This document shows positions 1-8,748 of a stretch of DNA of 64,000 nt, piece by piece. Location: assembly GCF_006385705.1 (NCBI RefSeq), contig NZ_VFRQ01000002.1, positions 434,001 through 498,000 of the forward strand, given 5' to 3'. Position numbers and translations under genes: made by a program. This DNA is from Pontibacter mangrovi. GTDB lineage: Bacteria > Bacteroidota > Bacteroidia > Cytophagales > Hymenobacteraceae. Under the pieces are notes generated by a model. That model ran no database searches, was not told the origin of the DNA, and saw only the letters and a list, made by a program, of their open reading frames with translations. Each line of letters opens with the position of its first letter. The first letter of the stretch is position 1.

Positions 1-578
1 GTAGTCTCCACATGCACGCTGTTCTTCTCCGGGGTGATCTTTACCACCTGCTCACCAAACACAGCCTCGCCGCCATACTTCTGCTGAAACAGGCGCAACA
101 GGGCCATAGCCACGCCGGGATAATCGATGATACCGGTCTGGGGCACATGTATGGCTTCTACACCGGCCACATGCGGCTCATACTCCCGAATCTCCTCCAG
201 GCTTTTGAGTCTTTTCAGGTCTTGCAGCCCGTTCTGTACGCCGCGCTCGTAGATGTCGTTCAGCTTCGGAATCTCGGCGGCGGAGGTCGCCACAATGACC
301 TTTCCGCAGATGTCGTAGGCAATGTTATGCTCCTCTGCAAACTCAATAATGGAGTGGTAACCCGCGATGCAGTTTTTGGCTTTAAGGCTGCCCGGCTTGT
401 AGTAAATCCCGCTGTGGATAACGCCGCTATTATGGCCCGACTGGTGCTGCGCCACCGTTTTTTCCTTTTCGATGAGCAGTATGCGGCTGTCCGGATTGTT
501 CTTTTTGAGGTGGTATACTGTGGAGAGGCCCACTAAGCCGGCCCCCACTACAATTGTATCGTATTTTTGCCCTGACAT
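1..578 (-). CDS. lhgO: L-2-hydroxyglutarate oxidase, N-terminal part (cut by the window's left edge)
   Basis: FAD-dependent oxidase of the DAO fold that oxidises L-2-hydroxyglutarate to 2-oxoglutarate, usually passing electrons to the membrane quinone pool. The reading frame starts at the ATG complement at 576-578 and runs off the left edge after about 192 codons, so the C-terminal half is missing. Visible signs are the Rossmann FAD motif VVGAGLVG (Gly12, Gly14, Gly17), an acidic residue after the second strand (LLIEKE), and the stretch HNSGVIHSGIYY at residues 49-60, followed by KPGSLKAKNC, which is characteristic of LhgO. Related amino acid oxidases share the fold, but this stretch points to LhgO. 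It is followed upstream by metF on the same strand, separated by that gene's terminator, so it probably has its own promoter. Confidence 0.88.
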   Translation of the reverse strand, partial: MSGQKYDTIVVGAGLVGLSTVYHLKKNNPDSRILLIEKEKTVAQHQSGHNSGVIHSGIYYKPGSLKAKNCIAGYHSIIEFAEEHNIAYDICGKVIVATSAAEIPKLNDIYERGVQNGLQDLKRLKSLEEIREYEPHVAGVEAIHVPQTGIIDYPGVAMALLRLFQQKYGGEAVFGEQVVKITPEKNSVHVET

Positions 579-690
579 TTTCTTTTTGTTCAAATGAAGA
601 AGTTTTAGGCACACTACCAGCGCCTAAGTTGTACAGGAAAGCATACGATTATTTAGATATTTAGGACTATGGATTTTGCAGAAACTTTAC

Positions 691-720
691 AAAAAAAGGC
701 TGGAGCCATAGCCCCAGCCT
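691..720 (-). terminator. Rho-independent terminator after metF
   Basis: A 10-bp stem with one mismatch (698-707 with 711-720) is followed on the minus strand by seven U residues (691-697). It sits 37 nt past the metF stop codon. Confidence 0.8.
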
Positions 721-756
721 CGGTTAGGTAAAGTATAGTTTGTAAAAGGTGAGTTT

Positions 757-1713
757 CTAAAATAAGGCCTCGGCCACTTTGCGCACAGACTCTGATTTGC
801 CCATAGAGTAGTAGTGCAGGCAAGGCACGCCAAACTCCATCAGCTCCCTGGACTGCTGTATGGCCCACTCCACACCTACCTGTGCGGCAGCTTTGTTATC
901 CGGGCAGGCTTCAATCGCATCGGCCAGCTCACACGGAATCTCGATGTGGAACAGGCTTGGCAGCAGGGTGAGCTGCGTTTTGGTTGTCATCGGTTTCAGG
1001 CCCGGAATAATAGGCACGTTGATACCTTCTTCGCGGCAGCGGTGCACAAAATCGAAGTACTTCTGGTTGTCGAAGAACATCTGCGTCACGATGTACTCCG
1101 CTCCCAACTCTACTTTTTTCTTCAGCCAGCGCAGGTCCGATTTTAAGTTAGGTGCTTCGAAGTGCTTTTCCGGATAGCCAGCCACGCCAATGCAGAAGTC
1201 TGTAGGGTTATGAAAGGTCTGCTCGTCATCCAGGTAACAGCCATTGTTCATATCCACTACCTGCCCGATCAGTTCTGTGGCATAATTATGCCCGCCCGGC
1301 TCTGCCACAAAGCGCTGCTCGCTCTTCACGCAGTCGCCCCGCAGCACCAGCACATTGTCTATTCCCAGAAAGTGCAGGTCGATCAGAGCGTTCTCAGTCT
1401 CCTCTTTGTTAAAGCCGCCGCAGATCAGGTGAGGCACCGTATCAACCTTATAATGGTTTTGGATGGCCGCACAAATGCCCACTGTGCCCGGACGCTTGCG
1501 GGTGGTGCGCTTCTCCAACAGGCCGTTTTCCCGCTGCTTGTACACATACTCCTCGCGATGGTAGGTTACGTCAATAAACGGCGGGTTGAACTCCATCAGC
1601 GGGTCGATGTGGCTGAACAGGGTTTTCATGTTCTCGCCCTTCAGCGGGGGCAGTATCTCAAAAGTGAACAGCGTTTTGCCGTTAGCGTTTTGGAAGTGGT
1701 CTGTTACTTTCAA
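757..1713 (-). CDS. metF: methylenetetrahydrofolate reductase [NAD(P)H]
   Basis: Flavoenzyme that reduces 5,10-methylenetetrahydrofolate to 5-methyltetrahydrofolate, the methyl donor for MetH encoded just upstream. The 318-residue product has the MTHFR TIM-barrel signatures: FEILPP at 18-23 with the catalytic-type Glu19, FIDVTYH near 46, LGIDNVLVLRGD in the middle and EYIVTQMFFDN in the second half. Length fits the family (about 290-320). The start codon appears to be TTG (1711-1713); no in-frame ATG lies nearby, and the next Met (residue 29 region) would remove the catalytic Glu. The gene follows metH after a 297-nt gap that carries a repeat element, so co-transcription from the SAM-controlled metH promoter is possible but not certain. 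It ends in a clear terminator. Confidence 0.95.
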   Translation of the reverse strand: MKVTDHFQNANGKTLFTFEILPPLKGENMKTLFSHIDPLMEFNPPFIDVTYHREEYVYKQRENGLLEKRTTRKRPGTVGICAAIQNHYKVDTVPHLICGGFNKEETENALIDLHFLGIDNVLVLRGDCVKSEQRFVAEPGGHNYATELIGQVVDMNNGCYLDDEQTFHNPTDFCIGVAGYPEKHFEAPNLKSDLRWLKKKVELGAEYIVTQMFFDNQKYFDFVHRCREEGINVPIIPGLKPMTTKTQLTLLPSLFHIEIPCELADAIEACPDNKAAAQVGVEWAIQQSRELMEFGVPCLHYYSMGKSESVRKVAEALF

Positions 1714-1773
1714 TTTATATGGTAAATTGTTAGATGGCTAAATTGTTAAATGGTTGTTTGCTCTGCCGGATCC

Positions 1774-2004
1774 AACCACCCCTAACCCCTCAGAGCTACG
1801 CTCGCTACCTTCGAACTCGCGTTATCGGTAGTCTAAGGCGGGGAATTACGCCGCTACAGCTTACAAGATGTCCCCGTAGCTTCTGCTTAGCCTGCCTTCT
1901 ACCAAGATCCTTGGCAGGATGACAAAAAGAAGAAGCAAAAGCTACTGAGATGACAGCAGGAGCAGTAATAGCAGGTTCCCCTCCTTGGCTAAGGAGGGGT
2001 GGTT
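1774..2004. repeat. Inverted-repeat-bounded intergenic element between metH and metF
   Basis: The segment is bounded by a perfect 10-bp inverted repeat, AACCACCCCT at 1774-1783 and its complement at 1995-2004. Its left part shares the 15-mer GAGCTACGCTCGCTA (1793-1807) with a second intergenic region at 46276-46290, and the same AAACCACCCCT seed occurs at 17327 and 38746. No open reading frame of note is inside. It looks like a small non-autonomous mobile element or dispersed intergenic repeat. Confidence 0.6.
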
Positions 2005-2010
2005 TGATAA

Positions 2011-5000
2011 CTACACCGCCTGCTGCGCTACCGGCTTTGGCTCATAGTTCAGGTTCGGCGACAGCCAGCGTTCCAGCTCCTCTTTACCCATACCTTTGCG
2101 CTGTGCGATGTCGGCTACCTGGTCTTCGCCGATCTTGCCCAGGCCAAAGTAGCGTGAGTCCGGATGCGAGAAGTATAAACCGCTTACTGATGCTGCCGGG
2201 TGCATGGCCAGGTTCTCCGTAAGTATCACACCCGATTCTTCTGCGTTCAACAGGTTAAAGAGCGTGATCTTCTCAGTATGGTCCGGGCAGCCGGGATAGC
2301 CTGGCGCCGGACGTATGCCTTTATACTGCTCTTTGATCAACCCCTCGTTATCAAGCTGCTCCTCCGGTGCGTAGCCCCACAACTCCTTGCGCACTTTCGC
2401 GTGCATCAGTTCGGCAAAGGCTTCAGCTAACCTATCGGCCAGCGCTTTCACCATGATGGATTTATAGTCGTCGTGCTCGGCTGCATACTTCTCCAGCAAC
2501 TTCTCGATGCCAAAACCAGCCGAAACCACAAAGCCGCCGATGTAGTCCTGGACGCCGGTTTCTTTTGGCGCCAAAAAGTCAGAGAAAGCCAGGTTCGGCA
2601 CGTTCGCGCCTTTTTTGCCCTGCTGCCGTAAGGTATGGAATTCCGTCAGCACGTTTTCACGTGCATCATCGGCGTATACTTCTATGGTATCATCGGCCTG
2701 CACATTGGCAGGGTAGAAGCCTACCACCGCACGCGCCTCCAGCAACTGCTTGTCCACGATCTCCTGCAGCATGGCCTGCGCGTCAGCAAATAGCTTGGTG
2801 GCCTCCGTGCCCAACTCCGGGTCGTTCAGGATTTTCGGGTACTGCCGCTTGAGTTCCCAGGCATGGAAGAACGGCGTCCAGTCGATGTATGGCACGATCT
2901 CCTGCAGCGGATAGTTGGTATATACTTTGTTGCCCAGGGAGCTTGGCTTGGTTACTTCGGTGGCTGCCCAATCTACTTTATACTTGTTGGCGCGCGCCTC
3001 TTCTATACTTGCAAAGGAACGCTCTTTGGTGCGGCCCAAATGGTCTTCGCGCAGCTTTTCATACTCTGCCTTAATCTCGGCAATATAGCTGTAGCGGTTG
3101 CTGCCCAATAGACTACTCACCACCGTTACACTCCTGGAGGCATCGTGCACGTGCACTACCGGACCACTATATTGCGGCGCGATCTTCACAGCTGTGTGCA
3201 CGCGTGAGGTAGTAGCGCCACCGATCAGCAACGGAATCTTCATACCTCTGCGCTCCATTTCCTGCGCCACGTACACCATCTCGTCCAGCGACGGCGTGAT
3301 CAAACCGCTCAGGCCAATGATGTCCACCTTTTGCGCTTCGGCCTCGGCCAGGATCTTGTCCAGCGGCACCATCACGCCCAGGTCGATCACCTCGTAGTTG
3401 TTGCAGGCCAGCACTACGCCCACAATGTTTTTGCCGATGTCGTGCACGTCGCCTTTCACGGTAGCCATCAATATCTTGCCTTGTGTAGAGGCCGATGAGC
3501 CTGCTTTTTCGGCTTCCATGAACGGCAACAGGTAAGCTACCGACTTCTTCATCACGCGGGCACTTTTTACCACCTGCGGCAGGAACATTTTACCGGCACC
3601 AAACAAATCACCCACCACCGACATACCGGCCATCAGCGGTCCCTCGATCACGTCCAGCGTTTTATCGGCCTTCTGGCGCGCTTCTTCGGTATCCTCTTCT
3701 ATAAACTCAACAATGCCTTTCACCAGCGAGTGTTTCAGGCGTTCTTCTACCGGGGCCTCACGCCAGGCGTTATCGGCAGCGGTAGCGGTTTTACCTTTGC
3801 CTTTGATGGTTTCGGCATAGGTCACCAGCTTCTCGGTCGCGTCCGGGTGGCGGTTGAAGATCACGTCCTCGATCAGGTCGCGCAGTTCCTGCGGCACTTC
3901 CTCGTAAATGCCCAGCATACCGGCGTTCACAATGCCCATGTCCATACCGGCTTTCACGGCGTGGTAAAGGAAGACGGTGTGCATAGCCTCGCGCACCACA
4001 TCGTTACCTCGGAACGAGAAGGAAAGGTTGCTCACCCCGCCGCTTACCTGTGCGTGCGGTAGGTTGGCCTTAATCCACTTTACGGCCTCAATGTATTCTA
4101 CCGCATAGTTGTTATGCTCTTCGATGCCGGTGGCAATAGCCAGGATGTTCGGGTCGAAAATAATATCCTGCGGCGGGAAGCCGACTTCTTCTGCTAGGAT
4201 GCGGTAAGAACGCTCACAGATCTCTTTTCTGCGCTCTAATGTATCGGCTTGACCGGTTTCATCAAACGCCATCACTACAACGGCAGCACCGTACTGGCGT
4301 ACTTTGCGGGCCAGTTTCTTAAAAGCTTCTTCGCCTTCTTTAAGCGAGATGGAGTTAACGATAGACTTTCCTTGCACGCATTTCAGACCGGCCTCGATCA
4401 CGCTCCACTTCGAGGAGTCGATCATGAGCGGCAGTTTGGCAATGTCCGGCTCGGAGGCGATCAGGTTGAGGAAAGTTGTCATGGCCTGCTCTGAGTCCAG
4501 CATGCCTTCGTCCATGTTCACGTCGATGATTTGGGCACCGCCCTCTACCTGCTGCTGCGCCACCGAAAGCGCCTCCTCATACTTGTTATCCACTATAAGT
4601 CGGGCAAATTTTTTGGAGCCGGTTACGTTGGTGCGTTCGCCCACATTCACGAAAAGGGTATCGGAGGTGATGGTGAGGGGCTCAAGGCCGCTGTAGCGTG
4701 GGAGGGGAGCGACTGGAGTGGGGATGTGCGGTTTATACTTCTGCACTAAGTCTGCTATGACTTTGGTGTGCACGGGCGTGGTGCCACAACAACCACCTAG
4801 TATATTCACCAGTCCCTCCTTCAGGTATTCCTCCACAATGGCACCCATCTGCTCGGCTGTTTCGTCGTAGCCGCCAAAAGCGTTGGGTAAGCCGGCATTG
4901 GGGTAGGCGCTGATGTAACTGCCGGAGATACGAGCCAGCTCCTGAATGTGTGTTTTTAGCTGACGCGCACCCAGGGCACAGTTAAAGCCTACGCTAAGTA

Positions 5001-5715
5001 TGGGCGCATGCGAGATGGAATTCCAGAAAGCCTCTACTGTCTGACCAGACAAAGTACGGCCGCTGGCGTCGGTAATGGTACCCGATACCATGATCGGCAG
5101 TTCTTTGCCGCCGTTGTTCACAAATTCCTGAATAGCGAAAAGGGCAGCCTTACAGTTCAGGGTATCGAACACTGTTTCTACCAGCAACAGATCGGCACCG
5201 CCGTCCACCAGCCCGCGCACCTGCTCATAGTATGCCTCCACCAGCTGGTCAAAGGTAATGGCGCGGTAGCCGGGGTTGTTCACATCCGGAGACAGGGAGG
5301 CCGTGCGGTTGGTCGGGCCGATGGCGCCGGCCACAAAGCGTTTATGTGATGGTTTCTTTGCCTCCACTTCATCCGCAGCCTCCCGCGCTATCCTGGCCGA
5401 CTCATAGTTCAGTTCGTACACCAGGTGCTCCAACTTATAATCGGTCATAGCGATGCTGGTCCCGCTGAAGGTGTTGGTCTCGACGATGTCGGCGCCGGCT
5501 TCTAAATACTCTTTATGGATGGCTTTGATGATATCGGGGCGCGTGATAGACAGAAGGTCGTTGTTGCCTTTCAGGTCGGAGGGGTGGTCTTTGAAGCGTT
5601 CGCCGCGGAAATCGGCTTCCGTAAGCTGGTAACGCTGGATCATGGTGCCCATCGCGCCGTCCAGCACGAGCACGCGCTCTTGCAGCAATGTATAGATCGG
5701 ATGTGTTTTGGTCAT
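2011..5715 (-). CDS. metH: cobalamin-dependent methionine synthase
   Basis: Transfers the methyl group of 5-methyltetrahydrofolate to homocysteine through methylcobalamin. Starting at 5713-5715 the protein has 1234 residues, close to the 1227 of E. coli MetH. Order of modules: homocysteine-binding domain with zinc cysteines Cys246 and the GGCC pair at 307-310; pterin-binding domain (about 350-630, with [11 protein letters not shown]); cobalamin cap and Rossmann domain with DVHDIG at 756-761 (His758 is the cobalt ligand); and the C-terminal AdoMet reactivation domain with RPAPGYPG from about residue 1135. All four modules are intact. An in-frame ATG seven codons upstream (5736) is an alternative start; I prefer 5715 because it places VLDGAMGTM at the usual distance. 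A SAM-I riboswitch precedes it. Confidence 0.97.
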   Translation of the reverse strand: MTKTHPIYTLLQERVLVLDGAMGTMIQRYQLTEADFRGERFKDHPSDLKGNNDLLSITRPDIIKAIHKEYLEAGADIVETNTFSGTSIAMTDYKLEHLVYELNYESARIAREAADEVEAKKPSHKRFVAGAIGPTNRTASLSPDVNNPGYRAITFDQLVEAYYEQVRGLVDGGADLLLVETVFDTLNCKAALFAIQEFVNNGGKELPIMVSGTITDASGRTLSGQTVEAFWNSISHAPILSVGFNCALGARQLKTHIQELARISGSYISAYPNAGLPNAFGGYDETAEQMGAIVEEYLKEGLVNILGGCCGTTPVHTKVIADLVQKYKPHIPTPVAPLPRYSGLEPLTITSDTLFVNVGERTNVTGSKKFARLIVDNKYEEALSVAQQQVEGGAQIIDVNMDEGMLDSEQAMTTFLNLIASEPDIAKLPLMIDSSKWSVIEAGLKCVQGKSIVNSISLKEGEEAFKKLARKVRQYGAAVVVMAFDETGQADTLERRKEICERSYRILAEEVGFPPQDIIFDPNILAIATGIEEHNNYAVEYIEAVKWIKANLPHAQVSGGVSNLSFSFRGNDVVREAMHTVFLYHAVKAGMDMGIVNAGMLGIYEEVPQELRDLIEDVIFNRHPDATEKLVTYAETIKGKGKTATAADNAWREAPVEERLKHSLVKGIVEFIEEDTEEARQKADKTLDVIEGPLMAGMSVVGDLFGAGKMFLPQVVKSARVMKKSVAYLLPFMEAEKAGSSASTQGKILMATVKGDVHDIGKNIVGVVLACNNYEVIDLGVMVPLDKILAEAEAQKVDIIGLSGLITPSLDEMVYVAQEMERRGMKIPLLIGGATTSRVHTAVKIAPQYSGPVVHVHDASRSVTVVSSLLGSNRYSYIAEIKAEYEKLREDHLGRTKERSFASIEEARANKYKVDWAATEVTKPSSLGNKVYTNYPLQEIVPYIDWTPFFHAWELKRQYPKILNDPELGTEATKLFADAQAMLQEIVDKQLLEARAVVGFYPANVQADDTIEVYADDARENVLTEFHTLRQQGKKGANVPNLAFSDFLAPKETGVQDYIGGFVVSAGFGIEKLLEKYAAEHDDYKSIMVKALADRLAEAFAELMHAKVRKELWGYAPEEQLDNEGLIKEQYKGIRPAPGYPGCPDHTEKITLFNLLNAEESGVILTENLAMHPAASVSGLYFSHPDSRYFGLGKIGEDQVADIAQRKGMGKEELERWLSPNLNYEPKPVAQQAV

Positions 5716-5751
5716 GGCTGGTGTCTTTCTTCTCATAAGTCATCTACGCAG

Positions 5752-5892
5752 CTTATCAAGAAGGACACCTGAGGTAAGGCAGGAGCAATCTTATCTTCCC
5801 TGGCAATGCACCAGGAGGGAGTTAGCACCAAGCTTTATACATGGTTGCTAAGACGTCTTCGGGCCCTATCCCTCAGTCTTTCTTGATAAGAG
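5752..5892 (-). promoter_or_regulatory. SAM-I (S-box) riboswitch in the metH leader
   Basis: Read on the minus strand the leader starts CTTATCAAGAAAG, continues with GAGGGATAGGGCCCGA and CTTAGCAACC (the conserved S-box core), carries two more hairpins, and ends with TCTTGATAAG, which closes helix P1 with the start. It lies between the promoter region and the metH start codon. S-box RNAs shut off methionine genes when S-adenosylmethionine is abundant. No U-rich terminator is obvious between the aptamer and metH, so the output may act on translation. Confidence 0.85.
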
Positions 5893-5966
5893 TTTGCAAA
5901 GTAAAGATTTATACGCGGAAAAAAGAAATTAGTAGGCTCTAAATCGTTACTGTGGGCTCAAAAACA

Positions 5967-5992
5967 GAAAAGGACACAAATGTGTCCTTTTC
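5967..5992. terminator. Perfect 12-bp hairpin between rpmA and the metH leader
   Basis: A 12-bp perfect stem (5967-5978 with 5981-5992) with a two-base loop and A/T-rich edges on both sides. It may be a second terminator for rplU-rpmA or insulate the metH promoter. Confidence 0.5.
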
Positions 5993-6084
5993 CTTCAGGG
6001 TCTTTTTCGTTTAATCACGAATCCGATCCTTGCTTGTATATACGCAAGCCAATGCGGGATGTTGTAGCCTTTGTTAATGCGGGC

Positions 6085-6118
6085 AAAAAAAGAGGGGAGC
6101 CTGTTTGGCACCCCTCTT
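6085..6118 (-). terminator. Terminator of the rplU-rpmA operon
   Basis: The stem 6091-6101 with 6107-6118 (GC-rich core AGGGG/CCCCT) is followed on the minus strand by a run of U (6085-6090). It lies just past the rpmA stop codon. Confidence 0.85.
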
Positions 6119-6140
6119 TACTGCATAGGTAAAGCTTGGA

Positions 6141-6410
6141 TTAAGCTTCTGCCTCTACTTTAGGAACTACAGAAACGTAAGAACGGTTTTTCTTACCTTT
6201 CTTGAACTGTACGGTACCATCAACCAGTGCAAACAGGGTGTGGTCTTTGCCCATACCTACGTTTACGCTTGGGTGGTGCGCAGTACCTCTTTGTCTTACA
6301 ATGATGTTACCTGCAATAATGTCCTGGCCACCGTAAATCTTAACACCCAGTCGTTTAGAATGCGATTCGCGGCCGTTATTGGAACTACCAACGCCTTTTT
6401 TGTGTGCCAT
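6141..6410 (-). CDS. rpmA: 50S ribosomal protein L27
   Basis: Small basic protein of the large ribosomal subunit near the peptidyl-transferase centre. The 89-residue product has the family signature [19 protein letters not shown] at the N-terminus followed by [22 protein letters not shown]. It begins directly MAHKKG, with no cleavable N-terminal extension of the Firmicutes kind. It is the second gene of rplU-rpmA, 70 nt downstream of rplU, the arrangement seen in most bacteria. A strong terminator follows. Confidence 0.97.
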   Translation of the reverse strand: MAHKKGVGSSNNGRESHSKRLGVKIYGGQDIIAGNIIVRQRGTAHHPSVNVGMGKDHTLFALVDGTVQFKKGKKNRSYVSVVPKVEAEA

Positions 6411-6480
6411 GTTGTTTTACTATTTAGTTGGGTTAGTTGCCTAATCCCAAAAGGTTCTACGATTAATTTCTTCTTACTGC

Positions 6481-6798
6481 TTAACCAATGCTTTCGATCA
6501 GAACTTTGGTATACTGCTGGCGGTGTCCGCGAGACTTTCTATACCCTTTTCTTCTCTTCTTCTTGAAAACATGTATCTTGTCGGCCTTCGCCTCGCCCAG
6601 GATTTTACCGGTAACTTTGATACCATCCACGAAAGGAGCGCCAACAGTGATTGTACCGTTGTCATCAGTTAGAAGAACATTGGCGAACTCAACGGCGTCA
6701 CCTTCATTGCCGGAAAGCTTGTTAGCGTAGATGAACTTACCGCTCTCTACTTTGGTCTGTTGACCTGCGATTTCTACAATTGCGTACATCAGCTTCAA
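6481..6798 (-). CDS. rplU: 50S ribosomal protein L21
   Basis: Binds 23S rRNA (domain I) in the large subunit. The 105-residue protein shows YAIVEIAGQQTKVESG at the start and the basic C-terminal region KRRKGYRKSRGHRQQYTKV typical of L21. The start may be the fourth codon (ATG at 6787-6789, giving MYAIVEI), which matches most homologues better than the MKLMYAI start given here. First gene of the rplU-rpmA operon; a near-consensus Bacteroidota promoter lies 24 nt upstream. Confidence 0.96.
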   Translation of the reverse strand: MKLMYAIVEIAGQQTKVESGKFIYANKLSGNEGDAVEFANVLLTDDNGTITVGAPFVDGIKVTGKILGEAKADKIHVFKKKRRKGYRKSRGHRQQYTKVLIESIG

Positions 6799-6821
6799 TG
6801 TATGTTTAAAGATTTAGTCCG

Positions 6822-6852
6822 CAAAAGTACGGCATCTATTTCATATTTGCAA
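6822..6852 (-). promoter_or_regulatory. rplU promoter (TTG-N20-TAnnTTTG)
   Basis: On the minus strand TTG (6850-6852) and TACTTTTG (6822-6829) are separated by exactly 20 nt. This matches the Bacteroidota housekeeping promoter (-33 TTG, -7 TAnnTTTG). Confidence 0.7.
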
Positions 6853-7434
6853 CGGCTTGTATAACAAATTGTTCCCCATCTATACTTTGCCTATACACAC
6901 CTGTGGAAAAGTATGTGCATATCCACATAGACATTTTTACAAGCTGCTTACAAACCGCATAAACGGTTTTATGCCAGTGGCTTACATGAAGCCTAGCTTT
7001 AAATACTTTTCCACAGCAATTCAAATACTTATCTACCCGGATCTCACCGCTACACCTATAACTGTATACCTCGGGGCGGCCTCTCTACATTTTATACACC
7101 TTATTTATACAGCACATGCCTGAATTTGCAGCCAAATTGCATCTAACACTCTAATCATATACAAATTCTAATATTTAATACATACTATATATGTTAATAT
7201 AAATGTGGATAACAATGTTAGTTACACTTAAAATCGGCCTAAACGAGGCAAGAGCGGCATGTGCATAAATTGAACAACTTTCGCCCCCGAAATCAAGTTC
7301 ATTTCTATATATTTGAAGTCAGGATGTAACCGGAAGCCGGTTCGCATATCCATCTAAGCAATACATTAAAACGGGGTGTTTTCTAAGCCGTGTGGCTTAC
7401 CCCTTCAACCAATAAAACGCTTATTTACAAGATT
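6853..7434. promoter_or_regulatory. Long AT-rich nrdB upstream region with DnaA-box-like 9-mers
   Basis: No convincing gene occupies this stretch. It holds a perfect DnaA box complement TGTGGATAA (7204-7212), two TTTTCCACA boxes that fit TTWTNCACA (complement at 6902-6910, direct at 7006-7014) and ATATCCACA (6919-6927, one mismatch). A partly palindromic ACATACTATATATGTT (7180-7195) is a weak NrdR-box candidate. This could be regulatory DNA for nrdB; DnaA control of RNR genes is known in E. coli. Confidence 0.45.
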
Positions 7435-8394
7435 ATGGAGCCAATACTGCAAGAGAACCCTAACCGCTTTGTACTGTTCCCGATACAGCATGACGAGGTG
7501 TGGCAGATGTATAAAAAGGCAGAAGCCAGCTTCTGGACAGCCGAGGAAATTGACCTGGGCCAGGACCTGAAAGACTGGGAGAACCTGAACGACGGCGAAC
7601 GCCACTTCATCAGCCACGTATTGGCTTTCTTCGCTGCCTCTGACGGCATTGTGAACGAAAACCTGGCCGTCAACTTCATGAACGAGGTACAGATACCGGA
7701 GGCGCGCTGCTTCTATGGCTTCCAGATCATGATGGAGAATATCCATGCCGAAACCTACTCGCTGCTTATAGATACTTATGTAAAGAAGCAGTCGGAGAAA
7801 GACTTCCTGTTTAACGCCCTGGAGAACGTGCCTGCCGTGAAGCGCAAAGGCGAGTGGGCGCTGAAGTGGATCGAGAGCGAGAACTTTACCGAGCGCCTAA
7901 TCGCTTTCGCGGCCGTGGAGGGTATTTTCTTCTCCGGCTCTTTCTGCTCTATTTTCTGGCTGAAGAAGCGCGGCCTGATGCCGGGCCTGACCTTCTCTAA
8001 TGAGCTGATCAGCCGCGACGAAGGCCTGCACTGCGACTTTGCCTGCCTGTTGTACTCTATGCTGCAGAACAAGCTGCCGGAAGAGCGCGTGCATGCCATT
8101 ATCCGCGATGCGGTAAGTATAGAGCAGGAGTTCGTAACCGATGCCCTGCCGGTGGACCTGATCGGTATGAACTCCAAACTGATGAGCCAGTACATTGAGT
8201 TTGTGGCCGACCGCCTGCTGGGCGAGCTGGGCTACAAAAAGATCTACGGCTCTGCCAATCCATTCGACTTTATGGAGATGATCTCGCTGCAGGGCAAGAC
8301 CAACTTCTTTGAGAAGCGCGTAGGCGAGTACCAGAAGGCTGGTGTACTAGGGGATAAAGATAAAAAGATGTTCAGCCTGGACGAAGACTTTTAA
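7435..8394 (+). CDS. nrdB: class I ribonucleotide reductase, small (radical-generating) subunit
   Basis: Holds the dinuclear metal site and tyrosyl radical that start ribonucleotide reduction in NrdA. I chose the ATG at 7435 (MEPILQENP, 319 residues); an in-frame ATG at 7390 would add a poorly conserved 15-residue lead. Key features: ENIHAETY at 101-108, giving metal ligands Glu101 and His104 and the radical Tyr108 four residues later, and [10 protein letters not shown], giving the second Glu-x-x-His ligand pair. The blocks [23 protein letters not shown] and [20 protein letters not shown] are nearly identical to animal R2 proteins, so this is the eukaryote-like lineage of class Ia rather than the enterobacterial one. 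nrdA follows after 354 nt. Confidence 0.97.
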   Translation: MEPILQENPNRFVLFPIQHDEVWQMYKKAEASFWTAEEIDLGQDLKDWENLNDGERHFISHVLAFFAASDGIVNENLAVNFMNEVQIPEARCFYGFQIMMENIHAETYSLLIDTYVKKQSEKDFLFNALENVPAVKRKGEWALKWIESENFTERLIAFAAVEGIFFSGSFCSIFWLKKRGLMPGLTFSNELISRDEGLHCDFACLLYSMLQNKLPEERVHAIIRDAVSIEQEFVTDALPVDLIGMNSKLMSQYIEFVADRLLGELGYKKIYGSANPFDFMEMISLQGKTNFFEKRVGEYQKAGVLGDKDKKMFSLDEDF

Positions 8395-8410
8395 GATTAG
8401 AGAAACCTTT

Positions 8411-8454
8411 GTAAGTTTAGGAGGGGAAAGAAAAGCTCCCCTTCCTAAACTTAC
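8411..8454 (+). terminator. Long hairpin after nrdB
   Basis: GTAAGTTTAGGAGGGGA (8411-8427) pairs with the sequence ending at 8454 over about 17-18 bp with one bulge. There is no U-tract, so it may be a weak terminator, an RNA-stability element or processing site between nrdB and nrdA. Confidence 0.5.
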
Positions 8455-8748
8455 TCTTAATACCGATTACCGGGCGGCAGTAGAAGCATCAGAGGCGACC
8501 GCAGGACCGCGACCGGAACTATAGCTGGCATCACCGCCACTTACCAGGGTACCTCTACCCTGCTATATAGTAAAAGCATTTTGCTTTACGCATAATCTAT
8601 TGTACTACAACGGCTTATACTTGCACTTGCGTATGGGCTGATTGTGTATCTGTAAGTATAACCTCTGCTGCAGCGGCAGCGGCTCTTTATATACCTGTAT
8701 TATTAACTAAACCACCCGAGGCCTTCCACCTCGCTAATTGTATACGCT
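8455..8748. other. nrdB-nrdA intergenic region
   Basis: Nearly 300 nt with no gene that I can support. It contains two copies of the AAGTATA/TATACTT heptamer (8614 area and 8653 area). No clear TAnnTTTG promoter was found. Confidence 0.4.

Noticed and set aside
12-536. Plus-strand open frame covering the first 500 bases
   Set aside because: It is the shadow of the minus-strand lhgO gene, which carries recognisable FAD and LhgO motifs.
7180-7195. Candidate NrdR box before nrdB
   Set aside because: Only one partly palindromic site was found, whereas NrdR boxes normally occur as a spaced pair; mentioned within the upstream region only.
6853-7434. Chromosomal replication origin
   Set aside because: DnaA-like boxes are present, but there is no dnaA, dnaN, gidA or similar neighbour and GC skew could not be computed, so I report it as a DnaA-box cluster only.
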